Positions 35,221 to 45,762 of a DNA stretch of 64,000 nucleotides are shown piece after piece (position 1 is the stretch's first letter; every line of letters begins with the position of its first letter). The notes under the pieces are model-generated. The model was not told the DNA's origin. It did not search any database and was given only the letters and a program-made list of their open reading frames with translations. The stretch comes from Pseudomonadota bacterium (lineage in GTDB: Bacteria > Pseudomonadota > Gammaproteobacteria > Burkholderiales > Rhodocyclaceae), in NCBI GenBank assembly GCA_018241665.1, contig JAFEDK010000019.1, forward strand, positions 178,077 to 242,076, given 5' to 3'. The position numbers were made by a program, and so were the translations under genes.

Positions 35221-35245
35221 GTGGGGGCGAATTCATTCGCCCGCC
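35221..35245 (+). repeat. Single REP-like arm
   Basis: GTGGGGGCGAATTCATTCGC followed by CCGCCC lies 105 bases before the VanZ-family gene. Nothing further is visible between 35246 and 35349 apart from a weak TAGAAT at 35314. Confidence 0.9.
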
Positions 35246-35349
35246 CCTGCCGATTCACGCCCCGCCCCCAAAACCTCCCGCCCCGCACTGCATCATCCCC
35301 GCCCCGACATGGCTAGAATGAGGCCTGACGCGCTCTTCCAGCCAGCCCG

Positions 35350-36429
35350 ATGCCCTCGCCACGCCACAGTTCTCCGCTCGCCGCCTACTTCGCCGCCGCC
35401 ATCGGGATACTGATCGTCTACGCCTGCCTGCATCCGTTCACCGGCTGGCGGGACCCCGGCCTGCCGATCTTCGACTTCCTGTCCGCCCCGTGGCCGCGCT
35501 ATTACAGCTGGGTGGACCTGGTGGTGAACGTCATCGGCATCGTGCCCTTCAGCTTCGCGCTGGTGCCGGCGCTCGGCCGCCTGCCCCGCATATTGGCAGT
35601 GCTGCTGGCGATCCTGCTCACTGCCAGCCTGAGCCTGTCGGTGGAGACCCTGCAGAATTTCCTGCCCAGCCGCGTCCCGTCCAACGTGGACGTGGGCTGC
35701 AACACCATCGGCGGCATCCTCGGCGCGCTGGCCGGCGCCCGCTGGGGCAACGGCCTGTTCGCCCCCAGCAGCGGCCTGACCCGATGGCGCCAGCGGCGCA
35801 TCGTGCCTGGCCATCCGGGCGAGATCGGACTGGTGTTGATGGGCCTGTGGCTGCTCACCCTGCTGACCCCCGAGAGCCTGTTGTTCGCCACCGGCGACCT
35901 GCGCCGCCTGTTCGATCTGCCGACCCCACTGCAATTCAACCCGACCCGCTTCGTCAAGGTGGAGGCGGCCATCACCACCAGCCAGCTGCTCGCCGTCGGC
36001 CTCACCGCCAGCTGCATCATGCGCCGCTTCAGCCCCTGGCCGCTGGCCGCGCTGGTGCTCCTCGGGCTCGGCGCCAAGACCCTCGCCGCCGCGGCCTTCT
36101 TCTCCCCCGGCGATCCCTTCCACTGGATGACCCCCGGCGGGCAGATCGGCCTCGCCGCCGGCGCGGCACTGCTCGGCGTGTGCCTGCTGCTGCCCAAGCG
36201 CAGCCACGGCATGCTGGCCGGCATGGCCCTGCTGGTCGGCACCGCGCTGGTCAACCTGGCCCCGGAAAACCCCTTCCTGCCCAGCGACGTGGAACTGATC
36301 CGCCACGGCAACTTCCTCAATTTCCACGGTCTGACCCAGCTCACGGCCAGCCTGTGGCCCTTCGCGGCCTTTGCCTACCTGGGCCTGACGGGCCCCAACG
36401 CGCCGGAAGACAAAGGCCGCCGGCCCTGA
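35350..36429 (+). CDS. VanZ-family membrane protein
   Basis: The 359-residue protein has an N-terminal VanZ-like domain: PFTGWRDPGLPIFDFL, WVDLVVNVIGIVPFSFALVPAL and SVETLQNFLPSRVPSNVDVGCNTIGG. Several more membrane segments follow. VanZ relates to low-level teicoplanin resistance in Gram-positives; the role in Proteobacteria is unknown. The C-terminal extension of about 200 residues is also membrane-embedded. Confidence 0.88.
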   Translation: MPSPRHSSPLAAYFAAAIGILIVYACLHPFTGWRDPGLPIFDFLSAPWPRYYSWVDLVVNVIGIVPFSFALVPALGRLPRILAVLLAILLTASLSLSVETLQNFLPSRVPSNVDVGCNTIGGILGALAGARWGNGLFAPSSGLTRWRQRRIVPGHPGEIGLVLMGLWLLTLLTPESLLFATGDLRRLFDLPTPLQFNPTRFVKVEAAITTSQLLAVGLTASCIMRRFSPWPLAALVLLGLGAKTLAAAAFFSPGDPFHWMTPGGQIGLAAGAALLGVCLLLPKRSHGMLAGMALLVGTALVNLAPENPFLPSDVELIRHGNFLNFHGLTQLTASLWPFAAFAYLGLTGPNAPEDKGRRP

Positions 36430-36521
36430 TTCCGGACTTCACCCGACTCCCGCACACGGGGCGATTGGCCGATAATCGCGACACATTCCAACAATCAGAA
36501 CCGCTCCCCCGGAGACCGTCC

Positions 36522-36830
36522 ATGAGCTACTTCAAGCACCACGTCTTCTTCTGCTGCAACCAGCGCGGCCCCGGCGAGACCTGTTGCGCCGCCCGCGGCG
36601 CCGTCGAGCTGCAGACCTACGCCAAGGACCGCATCGCCGCGCTGGGCCTGAAGGGCAAGGGCAAGGTGCGCATCAACAAGGCCGGCTGCCTCGACCGCTG
36701 CGACGAAGGCCCGGTGCTGGTGGTGTACCCCGACAACGTCTGGTACACCTTCGTGGACAAATCCGATGTGGATGAAATCATCAGCGAGCACCTGCAACAC
36801 GGCCGCATCGTCGAACGCCTGAAGATCTGA
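36522..36830 (+). CDS. Thioredoxin-like [2Fe-2S] ferredoxin
   Basis: The 102-residue protein has the spaced cysteines of thioredoxin-fold ferredoxins: FFCCNQRGPGETCC near residue 10 and NKAGCLDRCDEGPVL near residue 55. It also has the family's VVYPDNVWYTFVDKSDVDEI C-terminal block. It should bind one [2Fe-2S] cluster and transfer electrons in the cytoplasm. The partner is unknown; a hydrolase starts three bases later. Confidence 0.93.
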   Translation: MSYFKHHVFFCCNQRGPGETCCAARGAVELQTYAKDRIAALGLKGKGKVRINKAGCLDRCDEGPVLVVYPDNVWYTFVDKSDVDEIISEHLQHGRIVERLKI

Positions 36831-36832
36831 TC

Positions 36833-37471
36833 ATGCCCGCCACCGAAACCGCCCTCATCAACGGCCCCGACGGCCCGATCGAACTGATCATCGACACCCC
36901 GGACCAGGTCCGCGGCATCGCGCTGGTGTGCCACCCGCACCCGCTGTTCCACGGCGCCAACACCAACAAGGTCGCCCACACCCTGGCACGGGTCTTCCGC
37001 GACATGGGCTACGCGGCGCTGCGCCCCAACTTCCGTGGCGTCGGCAAGAGCGTCGGCAGCCACGACAACGGCGGCGCCGAGACCGAGGACATGCTGTCCG
37101 TCATCGCCTGGGCCCAGAGCCGCTGGGGCGGCCTGCCGCTGGCCCTCGGCGGCTTCTCCTTCGGCGCCTACGTGCAGACCCGCGTCGCCGCCCGCCTGGC
37201 CGACAGCATCACGCCGCCCGGCCGCATCGTGCTGGTCGGCACCGCCGCCGGCGAAGTCACCGGCGCGCGCAGCTACACCACGCTGCCAGTGCCCAAGGAC
37301 AGCCTGATCATCCACGGCGAGCGGGACGAGACTGTCGCCCTCGGCAACGTAATGGAGTGGGCCGAACCCCAGGAGCTGCCGGTCGTCGTCGTCCCCGGCG
37401 CCGACCACTTTTTCCACGGCAAGCTGCACATCATCCGCAGCATCATCGAACGGGCGTGGCGCCCTCTCTGA
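36833..37471 (+). CDS. Alpha/beta hydrolase of the CocE/YuaR-like small group
   Basis: The 212-residue hydrolase starts with a beta-rich region, then CHPHPLFHGANTNKVAHTLAR, RPNFRGVGKSVGSHDNG and the nucleophile elbow GGFSFGAY (serine near residue 112). The C-terminal GADHFFHGKL provides the histidine. This is a common conserved betaproteobacterial hydrolase without assigned substrate. It is closely spaced with the ferredoxin upstream and a GST gene 14 bases downstream. Confidence 0.87.
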   Translation: MPATETALINGPDGPIELIIDTPDQVRGIALVCHPHPLFHGANTNKVAHTLARVFRDMGYAALRPNFRGVGKSVGSHDNGGAETEDMLSVIAWAQSRWGGLPLALGGFSFGAYVQTRVAARLADSITPPGRIVLVGTAAGEVTGARSYTTLPVPKDSLIIHGERDETVALGNVMEWAEPQELPVVVVPGADHFFHGKLHIIRSIIERAWRPL

Positions 37472-37484
37472 GCGCAGAAAAGCA

Positions 37485-38092
37485 ATGAAACTCGTCGTCT
37501 CCCTCACCAGCCCCTACGCACGCAAGATCCGCGTCGTGCTGGCCGAAAAGGCCCTGCCCTTCACGCAGGAAGTGGACATCCCGTGGGTCGCCGAAACCCG
37601 CGTGCCCGACTACAACCCCCTCGGCAAGGTGCCGGCGCTGGTCGCCGACGACGGCCAGGTGTGGTTCGACTCGCCGGTCATCGCCGAATACCTCGAGACC
37701 CTCGGCGGCCCCGAGCTGATTCCCGCCGAGCGCCTGGCCGCGCTGCCGGTGCGCCAGAGCGAGGCCCTCGCCGACGGCATCACCGACGCCGCCGTGGCGG
37801 CCTTCCTGGAAAGCCGCCGCCCGCTGCCCAAGCAGGACTACGCCAACATCCAGCGCCAGCTCGACAAGATCCGCCGCGGCCTCGCCGCGCTGGAGGAACG
37901 CCTTGAACAGCGCCTGGGCCTTGGCAACGAGGCTCTGAGCATTGCCGACATCGCCGCCGGCTGCGCCCTCGGCTACCTGGACCTGCGCCTCGCCGAGTTC
38001 AACTGGCGCTCCCGCCATACCGCGCTGGCCGCCTGGGCCGAGCAGATCCTCGCCCGGCCGTCCTTCGTATCCACCACGCCACCGCCGAACTG

Positions 38093-38093
<1 letters not shown>
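37485..38093 (+). CDS. Glutathione S-transferase family protein
   Basis: The 202-residue protein has the N-terminal thioredoxin-like domain ([53 protein letters not shown]) and an all-helical C-terminal domain ([18 protein letters not shown]). A serine or cysteine in the catalytic position is suggested by SPYARK. It may conjugate glutathione made by the gshA/gshB genes in the same window. Its final base overlaps the ABC ATPase start (TGATG). Confidence 0.93.
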
Positions 38094-39049
<956 letters not shown>

Positions 39050-39055
39050 ACGCCC

Positions 39056-39856
39056 ATGGATAAATCGTCCGGCCGCCGCGGCCACTTTGCTCCACCACGC
39101 CTGTCCCTGCGCTTCGCCGCGGTGTGGCGGCGCAACTTCCTGGTCTGGAAGAAGCTCGCCCTGCCGTCCGTCGTCGGCAACCTGGCCGACCCGGTGATCT
39201 ACATGCTGGGTCTCGGCTACGGCCTCGGCATGCTGGTGCCGCAGATCGAAGGCGTGTCCTACATCGCCTTCCTGGCCGGCGGCACGCTGTGCTATTCCAC
39301 GATGAACGCCGCCACCTTCGAGGCGCTGTACTCCGGCTTCTCGCGCATGCACGTGCAGAAGACCTGGGAAGCCATCATGAACGCCCCGATCGCCCTCGAC
39401 GACATCGTCGCCGCCGAACTGGTGTGGGCCGCCAGCAAGGCCACGCTGGCCGGCACGGCGATCCTCGCGGTGATCGCCGCCTTCGGCTTCACCGCCTCGC
39501 CGCTGGCCCTGGCGGCGATCCCGGTGATCTTCCTCACCGGCCTGTGCTTCGCCGCCCTCGGCCTGATCATGACCGCGCTGGCACCGAGCTACGACTTCTT
39601 CATGTATTACTTCACCCTCTTCATCACGCCGATGACCCTGCTGTCCGGCGTGTTCTTCCCGCAGAGCCAGTTGCCCGACGTGGTGCGCCACATCGCCGAC
39701 GCACTACCCCTGAGCCACGCGGTCAGCCTCGCCCGCCCGCTGCTGCTCGGCCAGATGCCGCACAACATCGCGCTGCACGCCGGCGTGCTGGCCGCCGTCA
39801 CCGTCGCCGCTTTCTGGCTGGCCCTGGCGCTGACCCGGCGGCGACTGCTGACGTGA
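39056..39856 (+). CDS. ABC-2 type permease (NodJ-like)
   Basis: The 266-residue inner-membrane protein has about six membrane segments, for example LAAIPVIFLTGLCFAALGLIM and FFMYYFTLFITPMTLLSGVFF. The block PLSHAVSLARPLLLG follows, typical of NodJ-like export permeases. With the adjoining ATPase it would make a complete exporter. The amino end is cytoplasmic and basic (SGRRGHFAPPRLSLR). Confidence 0.92.
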   Translation: MDKSSGRRGHFAPPRLSLRFAAVWRRNFLVWKKLALPSVVGNLADPVIYMLGLGYGLGMLVPQIEGVSYIAFLAGGTLCYSTMNAATFEALYSGFSRMHVQKTWEAIMNAPIALDDIVAAELVWAASKATLAGTAILAVIAAFGFTASPLALAAIPVIFLTGLCFAALGLIMTALAPSYDFFMYYFTLFITPMTLLSGVFFPQSQLPDVVRHIADALPLSHAVSLARPLLLGQMPHNIALHAGVLAAVTVAAFWLALALTRRRLLT

Positions 39857-39897
39857 GCCGGAAAACCACGCTCTGTTTTGTGGGGGCCCCCCTCATC

Positions 39898-39967
39898 CGT
39901 GGGGGCGAATTCATTCGCCCGCGAACCGATGATCAACCCCTCTGGGCGAATGAATTCGCCCCCACAG
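39898..39967. repeat. REP-like inverted pair
   Basis: Arms GTGGGGGCGAATTCATTCGC and CTGGGCGAATGAATTCGCCC lie between the ABC permease and cutA. A duplicated head, TGTGGGGGCCCC, lies about 18 bases before the left arm. Confidence 0.95.
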
Positions 39968-39992
39968 CAAGCCGCCCCCCTTACGCTCAACC

Positions 39993-40328
39993 ATGACCAC
40001 CTCCGACGAGACCCTGCTGGTGTTCACCAACCTGCCCGACGCCGACGCGGCCAACACCCTCGCCGCGCTGCTGATCGAGCGCCGCTTGGCTGCCTGCGTC
40101 AACATCCTGGCGCCATGCACCTCGGTCTATCGCTGGCAGGGTGCCGTCGAGACGGCCAGCGAAGTGCCGCTGCTGATCAAGACCACCCGCGCCCGCTACG
40201 CCGAGTTGCAGGCCGCCGTGCAGGAAGCCCATCCCTACGAACTTCCCGAGCTGATCGCAGTCCCTGTCACTGACGGCCTGCCTGGCTACCTGGCCTGGGT
40301 CGCCGCCGAAACGAAGCCCGCCGCCTGA
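39993..40328 (+). CDS. cutA: Divalent-cation tolerance protein CutA
   Basis: The 111-residue trimeric CutA has RRLAACVNILAPCTSVYRWQG, EVPLLIKTTRARYAELQAAV and HPYELPELIAVPV. It is associated with copper tolerance in E. coli, and often sits next to dsbD as here. The gap to dsbD is 78 bases. Its metal role is debated. Confidence 0.95.
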   Translation: MTTSDETLLVFTNLPDADAANTLAALLIERRLAACVNILAPCTSVYRWQGAVETASEVPLLIKTTRARYAELQAAVQEAHPYELPELIAVPVTDGLPGYLAWVAAETKPAA

Positions 40329-40406
40329 ACGCTCCGGGCATTCCAAGCGCCATTTCTTGATCCATTCGCGGGGCGGCCCGGCCGCGCTGCCCCTACACTG
40401 CCGGCC

Positions 40407-42224
40407 ATGATCCGAATCCGTACCCTCCTGCTGCCCCTGCTGTTGTTCGCCTTGTCCCTGCTCGGCAGCCTCGCCCACGCCGAGGAGCCGCTGCCGGTCG
40501 AACAGGCCTTCCGCGTATCCGCCCGCGCGGTCGACGATCACACCGTCGAAGTGCGCTTCCAGATCGCCGACGGCTACTACCTGTACCGCCACCGCTTCAA
40601 GTTCCAGGCCGAGGGCGTCACCTTCGGCGAAGCCGCCATCCCGCCCGGCAAACCGAAGAAGGACGACGCCTTCGGCCAGGTGGAGATCTACCGCCACGAG
40701 CTGGTCATCCCCGTCCCCATCGTCGCCGGCAAGCCGCCCTTCGAGCTGGAGGTCAGCAGCCAGGGCTGCGCCGACATGGGCATCTGCTACCCGCCGCAGA
40801 AGCAGAGCTTCACCATCGCCGCAGCCGGTGCCGACGGCGGGTCCGGCGGCTTCCTGGCCCGCGCGCTGGGCAAGGGCGACGCGCCCGCCGCCAGCGCGGC
40901 GCCGGCCTCTGCCACGACAGGCGACGACAGCCACGACGAATCCGGCCGCGTCGCCCGCCTGCTGTCCGGCGGCAGCATCGCCACCATCCTGCTCAGCTTC
41001 TTCGGCTTCGGCCTGCTGCTGGCGCTGACGCCTTGCGTCTTCCCGATGATCCCGATCCTGTCCGGCATCATCGTCGGCCACGGCCATGCGATCACCAAGA
41101 GCCGCGCCTTCGGTCTGTCCACCCTGTACGTGCTGGGCATGGCCCTCACCTACGCAGCCGCCGGCGTCGCCGCCGGGCTGTCCGGCACGCTGCTGTCCGC
41201 CGCGCTGCAGAACCCCTGGGTTCTTGGCGCCTTCTCGCTGATCTTCATCGTGCTGGCCGGCTCGATGTTCGGCTTCTACGAGCTGCAGCTACCCATCGCA
41301 CTGCAAAGCCGCCTGTCCGACACCGTCAACCACCAGGGCGGCTCGCCCGGCGGCATCCTGCTGATGGGCGCCCTGTCGGCACTGATCGTCGGCCCCTGCG
41401 TCGCCGCGCCGCTGGCCGGCGCCCTGCTCTACATCGCCAAGACCGGCAACGCCGCGCTCGGTGGCGCTGCGCTGTTCATCATGGCCTTGGGCATGGGTGC
41501 CCCGCTGCTGCTCGTCGGCGTGCTGGCGCGCAGCGCGCTGCCCAAGCCCGGCCCGTGGATGGAAGGGGTCAAGCGCGCCTTTGGCGTGATGCTGCTGGGC
41601 GTCGCCATCTGGCTGGTCACGCCGGTGCTGCCGAGTGTCGTGCCGATGCTGGCCTGGGCCGGCCTGCTGGTGTTCTCGGCGATCTACCTGCACGCCCTCG
41701 ACCCGTTGCCACCCCACGCCAGCGGCTGGCAGCGTTTCTGGAAGGGCTTCGGCGTGCTCGCGCTGATCGCCGGCGCCGCGCTGTTCATCGGCGCGATGGC
41801 CGGCTCACGCGACCCGCTGCAACCCCTCGCCATCCTGCGCGCGCAGGCCGCCGGGGCCCCCGCCGCGGCCGAAACCAAGTTCCAGCGCGTCGCGTCGGTG
41901 GAAGAACTCGACCAACTCATCAAGACCTCCACCCGCCCGGTGATGCTCGACTTCTATGCGGACTGGTGCATCTCCTGCAAGGAGATGGAGCGCTTCACCT
42001 TCGCCGACCCCGCCGTGGCCAAGCGCCTGGCCGGCTTCCAGCTCGTGCAGGCCGACGTCACCGCCAACAACGACGCCGACAAGGCCCTGCTCAAGCGCTT
42101 CAACCTGTTCGGACCGCCGGGCATCATCTTCTTCAAGGCCGGCGGCGAAGAACGCCAGGACCTGCGCGTGATCGGCTTCCAGGAAGCGGAAGTCTTCGGC
42201 AAGGTCCTCGACGCCGCCCTGTAG
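40407..42224 (+). CDS. dsbD: Protein-disulfide reductase DsbD
   Basis: DsbD carries electrons from cytoplasmic thioredoxin to periplasmic disulfide isomerases and cytochrome c maturation. The 605-residue protein has a signal peptide ending AHAEE, an N-terminal domain with CADMGICYPP, a membrane domain with LTPCVFPM and VGPCVAAPLAG (redox cysteines), and a C-terminal thioredoxin-like domain with DWCISCKEM. All three cysteine pairs are present. The TAG stop is provided by the edge of a REP element (42222-42224). Confidence 0.96.
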   Translation: MIRIRTLLLPLLLFALSLLGSLAHAEEPLPVEQAFRVSARAVDDHTVEVRFQIADGYYLYRHRFKFQAEGVTFGEAAIPPGKPKKDDAFGQVEIYRHELVIPVPIVAGKPPFELEVSSQGCADMGICYPPQKQSFTIAAAGADGGSGGFLARALGKGDAPAASAAPASATTGDDSHDESGRVARLLSGGSIATILLSFFGFGLLLALTPCVFPMIPILSGIIVGHGHAITKSRAFGLSTLYVLGMALTYAAAGVAAGLSGTLLSAALQNPWVLGAFSLIFIVLAGSMFGFYELQLPIALQSRLSDTVNHQGGSPGGILLMGALSALIVGPCVAAPLAGALLYIAKTGNAALGGAALFIMALGMGAPLLLVGVLARSALPKPGPWMEGVKRAFGVMLLGVAIWLVTPVLPSVVPMLAWAGLLVFSAIYLHALDPLPPHASGWQRFWKGFGVLALIAGAALFIGAMAGSRDPLQPLAILRAQAAGAPAAAETKFQRVASVEELDQLIKTSTRPVMLDFYADWCISCKEMERFTFADPAVAKRLAGFQLVQADVTANNDADKALLKRFNLFGPPGIIFFKAGGEERQDLRVIGFQEAEVFGKVLDAAL

Positions 42225-42288
42225 GGGCGATGCATTCGCCCGCCATTGGCGGATCGAAGTCTGCGGGCGAATGAATTCGCCCCTACGG
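42221..42288. repeat. REP-like inverted pair whose edge carries the dsbD stop codon
   Basis: The left arm reads GTAGGGGCGATGCATTCGCC (one substitution) and its TAG is the dsbD stop codon. The right arm is GGGCGAATGAATTCGCCCCT. A single further arm follows at 42310. Confidence 0.93.
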
Positions 42289-42309
42289 CATGGCACCTCC
42301 TGATCTCCT

Positions 42310-42336
42310 TGTGGGGGCGAATTCATTCGCCCGCGG
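42310..42336 (+). repeat. Single REP-like arm
   Basis: TGTGGGGGCGAATTCATTCG continues into CCCGCGG. It has no partner arm before the ahcY promoter. Between 42337 and 42425 I see no gene; the promoter is at 42426. Confidence 0.9.
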
Positions 42337-42425
42337 AAGCGGATCGGCGAACCGAAGGTGCATGGCCCACCTGGGGCGCTTCACGATGCGCGGCAAAATT
42401 CTCAAGAAAATCAGCGTCGATCCGC

Positions 42426-42431
42426 TATAAT
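42426..42431 (+). promoter_or_regulatory. -10 box of the ahcY promoter
   Basis: A perfect TATAAT lies 12 bases before the riboswitch begins. The expected -35 region about 17 bases upstream is poor (CAAGAA near 42403), so activation or an extended -10 may be needed. Transcription would start at about 42438. Confidence 0.65.
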
Positions 42432-42442
42432 TCGCGACCTGA

Positions 42443-42545
42443 ATCGAGGAGCGCTGCAAGACTGCCGGGTGCAAGGCCCGCCGTCCCAGGCTCGATGTCG
42501 GTGCCGCGAGGCTTTTCTCCGCGTCACCTGCAACCGCGCTCACCC
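42443..42545 (+). promoter_or_regulatory. S-adenosylhomocysteine (SAH) riboswitch
   Basis: P1 is ATCGAG (42443-42448) with CTCGAT (42491-42496). The core GAGCGCTGCAA starts at 42449, CCCAGG precedes the P1 3' strand, and a GGTG...CACC hairpin follows. The 3' GCAACCGCGCTC segment carries GCGCTC (42536), fully complementary to GAGCGC (42449), forming the pseudoknot. This arrangement is the SAH aptamer, which turns on expression when SAH accumulates, and it directly precedes ahcY. Recognised by eye, not by covariance search. Confidence 0.93.
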
Positions 42546-42649
42546 GTCCATGCTTGTTTGCAAACCCGTGCCGGGCACGGGGAGACGCGGTGAGCCTTCA
42601 TACCGAGCCACGCGTAGTCCCTTCCCGGCCACATGTTCGAGGAGTTCTC

Positions 42650-44062
42650 ATGAACGCTGTGGCTGAAAAGTTCACCGATTTCGTTGTTGCCGACCTGTCC
42701 CTGGCGGACTGGGGTCGCAAGGAAATCCGCATCGCCGAAACCGAAATGCCGGGCCTGATGGCCATCCGCGAGGAGTTCGCCGCCAAGCAACCGCTGAAGG
42801 GCGCGCGCATCACCGGCTCCCTGCACATGACCATCCAGACCGCGGTGCTGATCGAGACGCTGACCGCCCTCGGCGCCGAAGTGCGCTGGGCCTCGTGCAA
42901 CATCTTCTCGACCCAGGACCACGCCGCCGCCGCGATCGCCGAAAAGGGCATCCCGGTGTTCGCCGTGAAGGGCGAATCCCTCACCGACTACTGGGACTAC
43001 ACCCACCGCATCTTCGAGTGGGCCGACGGCGGCTACTCCAACATGATCCTCGACGACGGCGGCGACGCGACCCTGCTGCTGCACCTGGGCGCCCGCGCCG
43101 AGCAGGATCTGTCGGTGCTGGACAACCCGGACAGCGAAGAAGCCGTGGTGCTGTTCGCCTCCATCAAGGCCAAGCTGAAGACCGACCCGACCTGGTACTC
43201 CACCCGCCTGGCGCAGGTGAAGGGCGTCACCGAGGAAACCACCACCGGCGTGCACCGCCTGTACCAGATGCACGCCAAGGGCGAGCTGAAGTTCCCGGCC
43301 ATCAACGTCAATGACTCGGTCACCAAGTCCAAGTTCGACAACCTCTACGGCTGCCGCGAATCGCTGGTGGACGGCATCAAGCGCGCCACCGACGTGATGA
43401 TCGCCGGCAAGATCGGCGTGGTGCTCGGCTACGGCGACGTAGGCAAGGGCTGTGCGCAATCCCTGCGCGGCCTCGGCGCCACCGTGTGGGTCACCGAAAT
43501 CGACCCGATCTGCGCACTGCAGGCGGCGATGGAAGGTTTCCGCGTGGTCACGATGGAAGACGCCGCCTCCATGGGCGACATCTTCGTCACCACCACCGGC
43601 AACGTGGGCGTCATCACCCATGACCACATGAAGGCGATGAAGAACAACGCCATCGTCTGCAACATCGGCCACTTCGACTCCGAGATCGAGGTTGCCAGCC
43701 TGCGCCAGTACGAGTGGGAGAACATCAAGCCCCAGGTCGACCACATCATCTTCCCGGACGGCAAGCGGATCATCCTGCTGGCCGAAGGCCGCCTGGTTAA
43801 CCTCGGCTGCGCCACCGGCCACCCGAGCTTCGTGATGAGCAACTCCTTCGCCAACCAGACCCTGGCCCAGATCGAGCTGTTCACCAAGATCGAGCAGTAC
43901 CCGGTCGGCGTCTACGTGCTGCCCAAGCAGCTCGACGAGATGGTGGCCCGCCTGCACCTGAAGAAGATCGGCGCCAATCTGACCGTTCTCTCCCAGGCCC
44001 AGGCCGACTACATCGGCGTGCCCGTCGCCGGCCCCTACAAGGCCGAGCACTACCGCTACTAA
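42650..44062 (+). CDS. ahcY: Adenosylhomocysteinase
   Basis: AhcY hydrolyses S-adenosylhomocysteine to adenosine and homocysteine, removing the inhibitor of methyltransferases. The 470-residue protein has [33 protein letters not shown], the NAD-binding [17 protein letters not shown] and the catalytic [14 protein letters not shown]. The C-terminal dimer tail ends YRY. ATG 42650 has GAGGAG upstream. The SAH riboswitch controls it; metF follows 50 bases later. Confidence 0.97.
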   Translation: MNAVAEKFTDFVVADLSLADWGRKEIRIAETEMPGLMAIREEFAAKQPLKGARITGSLHMTIQTAVLIETLTALGAEVRWASCNIFSTQDHAAAAIAEKGIPVFAVKGESLTDYWDYTHRIFEWADGGYSNMILDDGGDATLLLHLGARAEQDLSVLDNPDSEEAVVLFASIKAKLKTDPTWYSTRLAQVKGVTEETTTGVHRLYQMHAKGELKFPAINVNDSVTKSKFDNLYGCRESLVDGIKRATDVMIAGKIGVVLGYGDVGKGCAQSLRGLGATVWVTEIDPICALQAAMEGFRVVTMEDAASMGDIFVTTTGNVGVITHDHMKAMKNNAIVCNIGHFDSEIEVASLRQYEWENIKPQVDHIIFPDGKRIILLAEGRLVNLGCATGHPSFVMSNSFANQTLAQIELFTKIEQYPVGVYVLPKQLDEMVARLHLKKIGANLTVLSQAQADYIGVPVAGPYKAEHYRY

Positions 44063-44111
44063 GAGCTGGCCCATGCCCGCCGGTACGCCGGCGGGCCCGC
44101 GAGGAAATCCC

Positions 44112-44957
44112 GTGCCGAACAAGACTCCCTTCTCCATCGAATTCTTCCCGCCGCAGACGCTGGAAGGCGTCGAGAAACTGCGCGCCACCCGTGCCCAGCT
44201 GGCCGTGCTGAAGCCCGAGTTCTTCTCGGTCACCTTCGGTGCTGGCGGCTCCACCCAGGCCCGCACCTTCGAAACGGTGTTCGAGATCCAGCGCGAAGGC
44301 CACCAGGCCGCGCCGCACCTGTCGTGCATCGGCTCCACCCGCGAGCACATCCGCGAGATCCTGCTGCGCTACAAGGACGAGGGCATCCGCCGCATCGTCG
44401 CCCTGCGCGGCGACCTGCCCTCCGGCGTCGGCGACCCGGGCGAGCTGCGCTACGCCAACGAGCTGGTGGAATTCATCCGCGCCGAAACCGGCGATCACTT
44501 CCACATCGAAGTCGCCGCCTACCCGGAATACCACCCCCAGGCGCGCAGCCCGAAGGACGACCTGCTGGCCTTCAAGCGCAAGGTGGATGCCGGCGCCAAC
44601 TCGGCGATCACCCAGTACTTCTACAATCTCGACGCCTACCTGCACTTCCGCACCGAATGCGAGCGCCTCGGCGTCCACGTGCCGATCGTGCCGGGCATCA
44701 TGCCGATCGTCTCGTTCTCCAAGCTGGCGCGCTTCTCCGACGCCTGCGGCGCCGAGATCCCGCGCTGGATGCGCCGCAAGTTCGAAGCCTTCGGCGACGA
44801 CTCCGACTCCATCAAGGCCTTCGGCCTCGACGTGGTCAGCGAGCTGTGCGCCAAGCTGCTCGAAGCCGGCGCACCGGGCCTGCACTTCTACAGCATGAAC
44901 CAGGCCGCTCCCACCATCGCCCTGTGCGAACGGCTGGGCATCGGCCAGCAGGGCTGA
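44112..44957 (+). CDS. metF: 5,10-Methylenetetrahydrofolate reductase
   Basis: MetF makes 5-methyltetrahydrofolate for methionine regeneration. The 281-residue flavoprotein begins with [11 protein letters not shown] and includes [41 protein letters not shown] and ITQYFYN, the family's FAD and folate contacts. GTG 44112, preceded by GAGG, was chosen over the upstream ATG at 44073 because the family has a short N terminus. It is co-transcribed with ahcY, so the SAH riboswitch coordinates it. Confidence 0.93.
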   Translation: MPNKTPFSIEFFPPQTLEGVEKLRATRAQLAVLKPEFFSVTFGAGGSTQARTFETVFEIQREGHQAAPHLSCIGSTREHIREILLRYKDEGIRRIVALRGDLPSGVGDPGELRYANELVEFIRAETGDHFHIEVAAYPEYHPQARSPKDDLLAFKRKVDAGANSAITQYFYNLDAYLHFRTECERLGVHVPIVPGIMPIVSFSKLARFSDACGAEIPRWMRRKFEAFGDDSDSIKAFGLDVVSELCAKLLEAGAPGLHFYSMNQAAPTIALCERLGIGQQG

Positions 44958-44962
44958 ACGCC

Positions 44963-45241
44963 ATGCGCGACCCCTACGAAGTCCTCGGCGTCGCCCCGAG
45001 CGCCTCGGCGGAAGTCATCAAGACCGCCTACCGCAAGGCGGCGCGCCTCTACCACCCGGACCGCAACCCCGATCCGGGCGCCGCGGCGCGCTTCCGCGAC
45101 ATCCAGGCGGCCTATGATCTGCTCTCCGACGAGGCCAAGCGGCGCGACTACGACGCCCTGCGCCAGCGCAACCTCATCGACGACCCGCTGCAGGAGGCCA
45201 CGTCCCTGTGGGCCTCGTACATTGAAAAGGTAATTTCTTGA
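44963..45241 (+). CDS. Stand-alone J-domain protein
   Basis: The 92-residue protein is almost entirely a DnaJ J-domain: [37 protein letters not shown] with the HPD motif near residue 34, and [18 protein letters not shown]. It lacks the Gly/Phe, zinc and C-terminal substrate domains of full DnaJ. It should stimulate an Hsp70 partner. It starts five bases after metF and its stop overlaps the next gene's TTG start, forming a four-gene unit with three unrecognised proteins. Confidence 0.92.
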   Translation: MRDPYEVLGVAPSASAEVIKTAYRKAARLYHPDRNPDPGAAARFRDIQAAYDLLSDEAKRRDYDALRQRNLIDDPLQEATSLWASYIEKVIS

Positions 45242-45744
45242 CCTCGTTTTACTTCGAAGACATTTTCGAGCGCTACGCCAGTGAAATCGACGACCTGCGC
45301 ACCGACTCGGAAGGCAAGGATGTGCTCAAGAAGCGCGTCCGCGAGAAGCACAGCGAATTCCCCTTCCTGCTCTCGATGATCGACAGCGCCCCCGAGATGG
45401 TGGCCTCCGCGCTGCATGGCGCCTTCCGCTTTACCGCGCCCAAGGCCCTGCACGCCGCCTCGCACACCGAGCCGGGCGACGGCAGCTTCCCCAGCTGGGA
45501 CGAACTCACCGAATCCCTCGAAATCGCCCCGTGGGCCCAGCCGCTCATCGCCCAGAGCCTCAAGCAGGACGGCGGCGCCGACTTTCTCGTCACCGCCGCG
45601 GTGCTCGAGTGGATGCTCGGCAGCGGTGCCATCGCCCGCGCCGCCGCCCCCAGCGCCAGCGATGAGGACGAAGACAGCGATGACCTCGGCGAAGCCGGGG
45701 AAGAGTGGCTGTCCGAACAGGGCTTCGACGCCGTCGACCGTTAA
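45238..45744 (+). CDS. Hypothetical protein with acidic C terminus (J-domain cluster, gene 2)
   Basis: The 168-residue protein begins [20 protein letters not shown]. It has no signal peptide or membrane segment and ends in a strongly acidic stretch ([15 protein letters not shown]). The start is TTG overlapping the J-domain stop, with AAGG upstream. I do not recognise a family. The arrangement suggests it functions with the J-domain protein, perhaps as a client or adaptor. The region WMLGSGAIA is the only hydrophobic part. Confidence 0.82.
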   Translation: MTSFYFEDIFERYASEIDDLRTDSEGKDVLKKRVREKHSEFPFLLSMIDSAPEMVASALHGAFRFTAPKALHAASHTEPGDGSFPSWDELTESLEIAPWAQPLIAQSLKQDGGADFLVTAAVLEWMLGSGAIARAAAPSASDEDEDSDDLGEAGEEWLSEQGFDAVDR

Positions 45745-45762
45745 TCGAAAGGTTTTCTCTCC

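Noticed and set aside
44073-44111. metF start at ATG 44073
   Set aside because: It adds a proline/glycine-rich stretch absent from the family; GTG 44112 has GAGG upstream.
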